Shown in pieces: positions 19,969-25,678 of a stretch of DNA of 64,000 nucleotides (the first letter of the stretch is position 1; each line of letters opens with the position of its first letter). The position numbers were made by a program, and so were the translations under genes. This DNA is from Halobacillus halophilus. Lineage in GTDB: Bacteria > Bacillota > Bacilli > Bacillales > Halobacillaceae. The stretch is from the NCBI RefSeq assembly GCF_020171985.1, contig NZ_JAIVAL010000002.1:372001-436000 (forward strand), read 5' to 3'. The notes under the pieces are model-generated. The model ran no database searches. It was not told the origin of the DNA and saw only the letters and a program-made list of their open reading frames with translations.

Positions 19969-20592
19969 CTAGAGAAAAACATCAAACCAAGAATAACCTT
20001 CCATCGCTTTCCTAACCTGCTCATTCCTCTCCTCTAACCAGGTCCGATCGAAAGGTTCTTTTTCTTCCAGCACTCGGATGGTCTGTTTGATAGCCGCACG
20101 AACTTTTCTGTAATCTTCTTTTTCCCATAGCTGCAAATAAGGAATAAAATCTTTTTTTCCGGTTGCTTTTATTTTTTCAAGCATTAATAGAATCATTCCC
20201 CTGTTCCTATCCTTCAAATAGGTCATATCCGGAGTCTTCTTGCCGCTGCTAAGCCACTCTTCCCATTGGTTGATAAATTCGTCCGCACGTTGATCAGACT
20301 CAATCAACCACCCTCTCTCTGAGAAGACAATCAATGGAAGCTTGCCAAAGTTCTCTAACTCGAGGTAATCATAACGAATCATCCAGTTAATCTTCTTGTT
20401 AACTTCTTCGAGTTTTTCCTTCTTAAAATATCCATAAGAAGGACAAGTATCTAATTTATATTCTAGAACTTTCTTTTCTTTGGAACCTTTTAAAATCTTA
20501 GCTAGAAGTGTCCTTCCTCCTTCAGCAATGATTGGATCTGCAGCTCTCAATATCGCTTTGATTTCTTCATGACTAAGTCGGGTTGGAGGCAT
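19969..20592 (-). CDS. RQC-minor-type winged-helix DNA-binding protein
   Basis: A 207-residue protein. Residues about 50-97 (YGYFKKEKLEEVNKKINWMI, then RYDYLELENFGKLPLIVFSERGW) match the recognition-helix and wing pattern of the RQC domain found at the C-terminus of RecQ helicases and as stand-alone RQC-minor proteins. No helicase motifs are present. The C-terminal half is helical and charged, without recognised motifs. RQC-minor proteins are predicted to bind nucleic-acid ends or junctions, with roles suggested in stress or repair; direct function is not established. AAGGAG is 10 bases before the ATG. Confidence 0.75.
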   Translation of the reverse strand: MPPTRLSHEEIKAILRAADPIIAEGGRTLLAKILKGSKEKKVLEYKLDTCPSYGYFKKEKLEEVNKKINWMIRYDYLELENFGKLPLIVFSERGWLIESDQRADEFINQWEEWLSSGKKTPDMTYLKDRNRGMILLMLEKIKATGKKDFIPYLQLWEKEDYRKVRAAIKQTIRVLEEKEPFDRTWLEERNEQVRKAMEGYSWFDVFL

Positions 20593-20747
20593 GAATACTC
20601 ATCTCCTTATGATTTTAACCCTATTATTACATGCTCAGTTGCCCCGTCAAGAAATGATTTTACAGACCTATTATTCTATTTTCCGGAAAAATCTAGAACC
20701 ATCTTTCACTGCGCTAATAAATTTTGTTTATTTATTAAAGCCAGATA

Positions 20748-20791
20748 CAAAAAAGAGCAGGGGAATTTCCCTGCTTTACCTTCATTCATCC
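20748..20791 (-). repeat. Second copy of the zinc-ribbon gene's tail and terminator
   Basis: This segment closely resembles 21367-21412: a terminator hairpin (AGCAGGG...CCCTGCT plus T run on the minus strand) preceded by GATGAATGAAGG. It looks like the leftover 3' end of a decayed duplicate of the 66-residue zinc-ribbon gene. The rest of 20593-20835 holds nothing else I can name. Confidence 0.5.
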
Positions 20792-20835
20792 CCACGACCC
20801 TATTAAGAATAACTATCAATGAAAAATCTCGCACT

Positions 20836-20874
20836 CAAAAAGAGGAGCACACTTGATCAGCGTGATCCTCTTTC
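20836..20874 (-). terminator. Terminator of the YkvS-like gene
   Basis: GAGGATCAC pairs with GTGTGCTCCTC with minor mismatches and is followed by TTTTT on the minus strand. Confidence 0.65.
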
Positions 20875-20896
20875 TGATATATTATTATTGTTAAAC

Positions 20897-21184
20897 TTAC
20901 CTGTCGCGGCGTTCTTTAATGCTGTAGTTTGTATGAGCCACAACGGTTTTTTCGAATTCTAAATTGCGCTCGTGGAAATCTTCCATAATGGTCATGTCGC
21001 AAACAACAGAGTTTTGTAATCTAGTAGAAGTTACGACAGCCTCAATCTGTTGGCCATCCATTTGGAAAGTAATGATATCGCCTTCCGTGGCTTTGTCTTC
21101 CTCTTTTACTTTTTGCTCTTCTTCTGCCTCTTTCTTTTTAAACGCAGCATCCATTAAACTCTTGCTTACATTTTCATCAGCCAT
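20897..21184 (-). CDS. YkvS-like DUF2187 (KOW-type) small protein
   Basis: The 95-residue protein has an acidic/basic helical N-terminus (about 1-33) and a C-terminal DUF2187-like core: GDIITFQMDGQQIEAVVTS, NSVVCDMTIM and FEKTVVAHTNYSI. That core matches the short KOW-like beta-barrel proteins such as B. subtilis YkvS. KOW barrels usually bind nucleic acid or ribosomal partners; no role is known. The extra 35-residue charged N-terminus is longer than in YkvS as I recall it. Own terminator downstream. Confidence 0.75.
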   Translation of the reverse strand: MADENVSKSLMDAAFKKKEAEEEQKVKEEDKATEGDIITFQMDGQQIEAVVTSTRLQNSVVCDMTIMEDFHERNLEFEKTVVAHTNYSIKERRDR

Positions 21185-21366
21185 GAAAAAATCCCCTCCT
21201 AGTGAATGTAAATGTTCATTTGTGTCATGATTCAGGCCATGAGTTCCTTTATCTATACCCTTATTTAAGGGCTCTCATTCTTCTTATAGTATTACGTTAA
21301 CATGATTCTTTTTTAGAATCATGAGGATATCGCTTCCAACTAAAGGAGCAGGTTTCAAATACAAAT

Positions 21367-21393
21367 AACAAAAAAGCAGGAGCATTCCCCCTG
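21367..21393 (-). terminator. Terminator of the zinc-ribbon gene
   Basis: GCAGGGGGAATGCTCCTGC forms a stem with loop and is followed by TTTTTTG on the minus strand, 9 bases past the stop. Confidence 0.75.
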
Positions 21394-21401
21394 CCTTTCC
21401 T

Positions 21402-21602
21402 TCATTCATCCATTTCCACTACTCTTACTGCCTTACTTCCACAGTTTTTGCATTTCCCCTCCAGCATCACACCCATAGGATGATCCGTGATGATAAAATC
21501 TGTTATGGTGACTTCATCCATACAGGAGCGGCAAAAAACGTTTGCTATGAGTTGCTTTCTGTGATCTTCAGGTATGGCTAACCATTTTTTGTTTGCTTCC
21601 AT
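21402..21602 (-). CDS. Small zinc-ribbon protein (66 residues)
   Basis: Two CxxC knuckles, Cys24/Cys27 (FCRSCMDE) and Cys51/Cys54 (KCKNCGSK), spaced by 23 residues make a classic zinc ribbon. The protein starts MEANKKWLAIPEDH. AGGAGGTG lies just upstream. Function unknown; such proteins may bind nucleic acid or act as metal-dependent adaptors. In an uninterrupted chromosome it would follow rlmD directly, because the native rlmD 3' end lies just upstream at 21636-21680. Confidence 0.75.
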   Translation of the reverse strand: MEANKKWLAIPEDHRKQLIANVFCRSCMDEVTITDFIITDHPMGVMLEGKCKNCGSKAVRVVEMDE

Positions 21603-21635
21603 TCAAGCACCTCCTATAAGAATGTCTATCAAGTC

Positions 21636-21680
21636 TTACTTATCTTTTTTCTCAAGCCACGTCACACACTCCACGTGTCC
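21636..21680 (-). pseudogene. Displaced native 3' end of rlmD
   Basis: Read on the minus strand in frame, this segment gives GHVECVTWLEKKDK and then a TAA stop. The intact rlmD at 33734 ends [15 protein letters not shown]. The shared HVECV stretch is the end of the RumA/RlmD family. The segment has no start or ribosome site and is best read as the host gene's original C-terminal codons, separated from rlmD when the element entered. Confidence 0.75.
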
Positions 21681-21687
21681 GGAGTGT
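21666..21687. other. Left attachment site (attL) of the rlmD element
   Basis: ACACTCC and GGAGTGT form a perfect 7-bp inverted repeat around ACGTGTCC. The core CACTCCACGTG at 21667-21677 is repeated exactly at 33768-33778 inside rlmD. Dyads around a short core are usual for large serine recombinase sites. Confidence 0.7.
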
Positions 21688-21806
21688 ATGTGGCAATACA
21701 ATGGGATGTTGGTGAGTTTACACTCAAAAAAAAAGACAGTTGAATTCATACCAACTGCTTAGAACTTGAATTTTCTGCTCTATCATATTGAATTAATTTT
21801 ATTGTA

Positions 21807-22256
21807 CTACCAAACTTCTGCAATCGGATATTTCCCTTTATGGCTTAAGTTTAAATCATCTATTACTTTTTTCACTTTTAGTAAGAGTGACGATTCAAAC
21901 TCCTTATAAGTCTTTCTAACATGTTCTTCTAATTCTTCTCTAATAAGATCCATATCGTGGCATTGTTGATCTTTAGGTGTTTTAGATTTGCTATGAATTA
22001 AGTCTAATTCAATTGGTCCTTGAGTTTTCGTGCTTTTTTCGATAATAGTTTCAATAATTGGTTCGTGATAATTCAAAAACACTTGATAAGCTAACCAAGC
22101 TAAGCTAGGAGTACCAAAGGTTGCTTCGTACATATATACATTTGTCACTCGTCTTGTAAATCCTTGTGAATCTTCTTTATGCATTTCAAATAAAGCATTA
22201 TCTAAATTTATCTCATAGTGCATATTTCCAAGAATTTTGACTTTACCTTTTCCCAT
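21807..22256 (-). CDS. Unknown cargo protein (149 residues)
   Basis: I do not recognise this protein. It starts MGKGKVKILGNMHYEINLDN, contains an aromatic central stretch (NVYMYEATFGTPSLAWLAYQVFLNYHEP, broken by weakly hydrophobic residues) and ends with a helical, charged C-terminal half (EELEEHVRKTYKEFESSLLLKVKKVIDDL). No signal peptide, convincing membrane helix or Cys cluster. It follows the 124-residue gene by 28 bp on the same strand, so the two probably form an operon. GGGGTGG precedes the ATG. As the innermost gene at the left end of the element it is cargo of unknown role. Confidence 0.65.
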   Translation of the reverse strand: MGKGKVKILGNMHYEINLDNALFEMHKEDSQGFTRRVTNVYMYEATFGTPSLAWLAYQVFLNYHEPIIETIIEKSTKTQGPIELDLIHSKSKTPKDQQCHDMDLIREELEEHVRKTYKEFESSLLLKVKKVIDDLNLSHKGKYPIAEVW

Positions 22257-22284
22257 TTTACCACCCCATTGTAATATGAATCAG

Positions 22285-22659
22285 TTATTTAATAATATTT
22301 TCTTCTCTTGCCTTAAGAAACAACTTCTCTAATTGTTCAGGGGTAACATCTAGCGGTCTAAGAATTAATCTCAATTTCTCATTCGGTTCTTGTTTATAAT
22401 AAGCAAACCTAACCTCTTCCTGATTTAATTCCTTGACCGTAATTAATTCAATAGCTGCTATTCTATCTTCTTCTATAACGATAGTAGCACGCTTCCATAT
22501 TTTACAATATTTAGTTTCATGGATAGGTTTTGATTTAGTACTAATATCGTTGTTTTTTTTCTCTGATTTCTCTCTAAGTTTCCTGTCACGCTCCTCTCTC
22601 TTCTTTACAATTGCTTTGGCTTGTGGATCTTTATCGTGCATACTGTAATTGTATCCCAT
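22285..22659 (-). CDS. Unknown cargo protein (124 residues)
   Basis: Not recognised. The first 45 residues are highly charged and probably helical (KAIVKKREERDRKLREKSEKK interrupted by D/Q). Residues about 47-124 look like a compact alpha/beta domain (KYCKIWKRATIVIEEDRIAA, EVRFAYYKQ, LRLILRPLDVTPEQLEKLF). AAGGAGGG lies 5 bases before the ATG. First gene of a two-gene operon with the 149-residue protein, downstream of the SecB-like/nuclease operon and separated from it by a terminator. Confidence 0.65.
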   Translation of the reverse strand: MGYNYSMHDKDPQAKAIVKKREERDRKLREKSEKKNNDISTKSKPIHETKYCKIWKRATIVIEEDRIAAIELITVKELNQEEVRFAYYKQEPNEKLRLILRPLDVTPEQLEKLFLKAREENIIK

Positions 22660-22726
22660 TTCTTCCCTCCTTTTCCCGAATATTTAATAATTCGCCAAAA
22701 GGAAAAAAAAACCTTTATTAAAGTAT

Positions 22727-22751
22727 AAAACCTAAGCATTTTTGCTTAGGT
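22727..22751 (-). terminator. Terminator of the SecB-like/nuclease operon
   Basis: CCTAAGCA pairs with TGCTTAGG over a 4-base loop and is followed by TTTTATA on the minus strand, about 105 bases past the nuclease gene. Confidence 0.8.
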
Positions 22752-22856
22752 CGAAGAGAGCCTATTAGATTATAGGGCTTAAGTTTATTAAGAAATAGTC
22801 TTGAATGAAAGACGTATTACGATCTAAGATATGGACAGTCTAATTCTATTAAAGTT

Positions 22857-23600
22857 CTATCCCGTCTTTTTCAACTCGAATAGCTCGTCCCTACCCACCA
22901 ACAAGTATTCACTAGTTTTTAAATCCAGGCTTAGCTCTTTTAAGCGATATTCGGTTAAATCTTTATTATCTAAAGTAACTAAAAAAATGACAAAAGGTAC
23001 TTTACCAGTGGTAAGTTCTGCAGCCAGTAATTTCAGGTACTTTACATCCTTTGTTTGGTAACTTCTAGGACTCAGTTTAATCTCAACAAATTCACCATTT
23101 GCCCCATCCCAAAAACCTGCATCCACGGATTGTTTTGGCTTGTCTTCATCATTATTTTCTTTGTCAATCATCACACTGGCTGGTCGATATTTGATTTCTT
23201 TTCCATCTAGCACTACTTTCACTCCGTAACCAGTTTTGCAGATTTTATCTTTATGTCTTTCTTCAAATATTTTTTCGAATAGCTTCTCTGGTACTAACCC
23301 CCTCATTTTTAATAGTTCATCATCTGTGGAGCACACAGAAAAAAAATCTTCTGCTAAAGCAGCTAACTTCTTGACATCCGCAGCTGCTTTTTTCCTTCTT
23401 CCTACCATTTTATCAGACCACATTTTCAATACAGGTTTATAATTTTGTAAATTTCGGGGCTCACTAATCCTCATTAAATCCGCAAATTTCTCAACTAAAA
23501 AACTAGAAGAATACAATAAGTCTGCAATCTTTTCTGCAACAGGATCCAAAGTAGGGGTAGGCCAATCGGAAGTTGCAAAACATATTTTCTTCATACTCAT
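22857..23600 (-). CDS. PD-(D/E)XK nuclease-like protein paired with a SecB-like chaperone
   Basis: A 247-residue protein. Residues 158-176 read SVDAGFWDGANGEFVEIKL, placing Asp160 and Glu173-x-Lys175 in the spacing of a PD-(D/E)XK nuclease core; Glu109 in LFEKIFEE is a candidate helix-alpha-1 acid. A final alpha/beta stretch (KVPFVIFLVTLDNKDLTEY) suits the rest of the fold. The first 130 residues are helical and unfamiliar. Its ATG follows the stop codon of the SecB-like gene with no gap (TAG then ATG), so translation is coupled and the two proteins probably act together. Whether it cleaves DNA, RNA or neither is unknown; family assignment rests on the motif only. Confidence 0.72.
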   Translation of the reverse strand: MSMKKICFATSDWPTPTLDPVAEKIADLLYSSSFLVEKFADLMRISEPRNLQNYKPVLKMWSDKMVGRRKKAAADVKKLAALAEDFFSVCSTDDELLKMRGLVPEKLFEKIFEERHKDKICKTGYGVKVVLDGKEIKYRPASVMIDKENNDEDKPKQSVDAGFWDGANGEFVEIKLSPRSYQTKDVKYLKLLAAELTTGKVPFVIFLVTLDNKDLTEYRLKELSLDLKTSEYLLVGRDELFELKKTG

Positions 23601-24062
23601 CTACTTCTCTCCTGTTTCTTCAGGCATATTTTTTCCTATAGATTCCAATACATCTACGGTAGGAAGATTAATAGGTTCTATATCCATCTGAGATGTTAGA
23701 GAAGTTATTAAGGATCTATTGTAGGAAAGTAACTGCGGAACCAATTGAATATCCACCCATCTTTCTAAGGCTGTGGGTTCCATGTAATCGTCGGAATAAA
23801 AAACCCCACTATAAGTAACTTCTATATGTACGTCAACTTCATCAGTTTCCAAATTTCTGCTTTTCACTTGGGTCCTTAGATAACCCTTTGCAGAACTTTC
23901 TTCTTTCAATTCGATTTTCTTTTGAAAAGTGATTTCGTTTATATAGTCACCTTCTAGTTCTTCATTTTCTTTTTCTATTGTTACATCTTCTAGATAAGTA
24001 TTTTTCATTTGAATTTTCATACGAGAATATTTATAATCTTCAAACAGTTTTTCTTTATCCAT
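23601..24062 (-). CDS. SecB-like chaperone
   Basis: A 153-residue protein. The central part (KGYLRTQVKSRN, VDVHIEVTYSGVFYSDD) and the C-terminal helix pair (WVDIQLVPQLLSYNRSLI, then TSLTSQMDIEPINLPTVD) follow the SecB pattern, in which f..ev.y.G.F precedes an LFPYAR-like helix and a GFPPl.LPPv segment. Classical SecB is a proteobacterial export chaperone; SecB-like proteins in other bacteria often occur in toxin-antitoxin-chaperone loci. Here it is directly fused in translation to the nuclease-like gene. I place the start at 24062, with AAAGGAG 9 bases upstream; an 11-residue longer frame begins inside the preceding gene and lacks a good site. Confidence 0.72.
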   Translation of the reverse strand: MDKEKLFEDYKYSRMKIQMKNTYLEDVTIEKENEELEGDYINEITFQKKIELKEESSAKGYLRTQVKSRNLETDEVDVHIEVTYSGVFYSDDYMEPTALERWVDIQLVPQLLSYNRSLITSLTSQMDIEPINLPTVDVLESIGKNMPEETGEK

Positions 24063-24082
24063 TTTTTTCAACTCCTTTATTC

Positions 24083-24628
24083 CTAATAATAACAAAAAAC
24101 CTGCTGATGTTCAGCAGGTTTTTCAAAGTGTATTTCCCATTTTCCTTCATTACGTGTTTTTGACTTTGGTTGAAAAGGTTCCTTATAACCTTTGGAGGAG
24201 GTTTTTCCTTCACTAGCAGCAGACTCTTCTAGATATGCCAGAGTGACCTCTCTAATCGCATAAAGTGTATCAGCAACTGAAGTAAAGTAACTACTCAATA
24301 TACCATTCTGTACATCAATTTCTAATAACATTTCACGATACTCAAGTAAATCCAAGACATCATCATTATCTGGAAGGCTATGTCGTAAAATAGTTTTCAA
24401 ACTTCCTTGCCCTTTTTCATCTAACCAGTCCCAAAAATAACGTTGTTTTCCTCCATTTACCTTTGCATCGTCTATCAAATCTTGAAGGCTATCGTAATCA
24501 TTTAACTCAAATCCAGTTAACTTCTCTATTGATGTCATTATTTGCTGTACGATTGCAACAAATTTTTCATCAGCTTCAGTGTTAATATCCTTGTGAACCC
24601 CTATGAAACTAAATAATGTGTTGGTCAT
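24083..24628 (-). CDS. Unknown first gene of the SecB-like/nuclease operon (181 residues)
   Basis: Not recognised. The N-terminal two thirds are helical (ADEKFVAIVQQIMTSIEKL, LLEYREMLLEIDVQNGIL, YAIREVTLAYLEESA), followed by a charged linker (SEGKTSSKGYKEPFQPKSKT) and a short tail. AAAGGAGG stands 7 bases before the ATG. The last ten codons form an intrinsic terminator hairpin (24093-24124), so the coding region ends inside it, and the SecB-like gene starts 20 bases later. The operon order suggests a partner such as a regulator, antitoxin or adaptor, but nothing in the sequence decides this. Confidence 0.68.
   Translation of the reverse strand: MTNTLFSFIGVHKDINTEADEKFVAIVQQIMTSIEKLTGFELNDYDSLQDLIDDAKVNGGKQRYFWDWLDEKGQGSLKTILRHSLPDNDDVLDLLEYREMLLEIDVQNGILSSYFTSVADTLYAIREVTLAYLEESAASEGKTSSKGYKEPFQPKSKTRNEGKWEIHFEKPAEHQQVFCYY
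24093..24124 (-). terminator. Intrinsic terminator overlapping the end of a coding region
   Basis: ACCTGCTGA pairs perfectly with TCAGCAGGT over a 3-base loop and runs into TTTTTTG on the minus strand, inside the final codons of the 181-residue gene. It would cut expression of the SecB-like and nuclease genes relative to the first gene. Confidence 0.75.
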
Positions 24629-24911
24629 AGTAGTTCCTCCTTTTTGGTCACCCTAATACTATGTATTCCTGAATTAAAATATTACCAAACATTTCTATTG
24701 TACTCAATAGGTCAATGTTTTCATTAATTCTGCCCAATTGTTATATGAATATGCAGTAAGCAAAAGATAATGTTTAAAAACCCATTGTTTCTTTATAAAC
24801 TTATTCTACCCATTACATTAAATTTCTGCAAATATTAACTACATATATAATATCGTCAATTTCACCTTAAATATTTAGACTCAATTCCATATGTAATTTT
24901 GACTTGGGGGC

Positions 24912-24949
24912 AAAAAAAGTAACCTCACCTGGGTAAGGTTACTTTTTTG
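24912..24949. terminator. Bidirectional terminator hairpin with no adjacent gene
   Basis: AAAAAAAGTAACCT pairs with AGGTTACTTTTTT. Both strands have T runs. The nearest gene starts are at 24628 (pointing away) and the region to its right holds only the hairpin-rich noncoding stretch. Confidence 0.8.
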
Positions 24950-25153
24950 TCGCTAATCACTTCTCCATGAAAAGCCACTGCTCTTTATAATATTAATTAT
25001 AACGTAATTTAAGCTTTATATCCAATCTTTAAGAAAAAGAAAACGTCTATTCTTCTTAGCTAAAATATACAAAGAACAATATTGCATTAATTGATTTAAA
25101 GGGTTTAATTAGATACATAAATTAATCCTCATTGGGTCAGAGATGAAACCTCT

Positions 25154-25464
25154 GTCAAAACGCTGTCGTTTTGTAGTTTGACAATAAAAGACTACTAAAA
25201 ACAATAAAGTAACACGTCGCATTCGCCCTGAAAGCGACTATAAATAAACAGGTAAGGTGAGCTGAGCCGATGCAGAAAGTCAGCGTAGCAATCATTAGTC
25301 AAGGTCTTTTCTGCTGTTTTCAGACCGGATTGTTAGCCTCAAAGAAGTGGGAACGACTTCTTGCAGTAACAGTTCGGTGGAGTTTCGATTGATTATGGTC
25401 AATGGTACTTGTGATGATGTATATGGGCGAAACTATATACGCTATTGTTAAGCGCATGACAAGT
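25154..25464. ncRNA. Candidate structured RNA (strand uncertain)
   Basis: The 1,050-bp gap 24629-25678 has no credible gene, but this part has a run of local hairpins: GTCAAA...TTTGAC (25154-25182, with an inner CAAAAC/GTTTTG), GTCGC...GCGAC (25216-25238), GCTGA...TCAGC (25261-25284), GGTCT...AGACC (25303-25326), AAGAAGT...ACTTCTT (25342-25362), ATTGA...TCAAT (25388-25403), and ACTTGT...ACAAGT (25407-25464) enclosing GTATAT...ATATAC. The bases here are richer in G+C than the surrounding intergenic DNA. I do not match it to RNase P, tmRNA, 6S, T-box or group I/II introns. A weaker stem, CTGTC...GACAG, is at about 25547-25579. Confidence 0.35.
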
Positions 25465-25678
25465 TGAAGAAATTCAGGTATTAAATAGCAGCATCATTCA
25501 GGTTCCCAGTTTGTACTAAAGTACTGTATCCAAATACCACTTCCTCTGTCCTAGAAATCTTTTTAATTCTAGAGACAGGGGGGGTATTATCATAGTTAAT
25601 AACCCGATTACCTAAAAGCATGTATCCCCAACATCCCTGCCTGCTAGTTATCAATTCGCCATATCTCTTCTTAACTTT

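Noticed and set aside
25271-25393. A 39-40 codon ORF beginning MQKVSVAIISQG in the hairpin-rich gap
   Set aside because: No convincing ribosome site or homologous pattern, and it crosses several strong hairpins; the region fits RNA better than protein.
25130-25590. RNase P, tmRNA, T-box leader or group I/II intron
   Set aside because: The conserved cores (for example AGGGTGG of T-boxes, the intron domain 5 hairpin) are not found.
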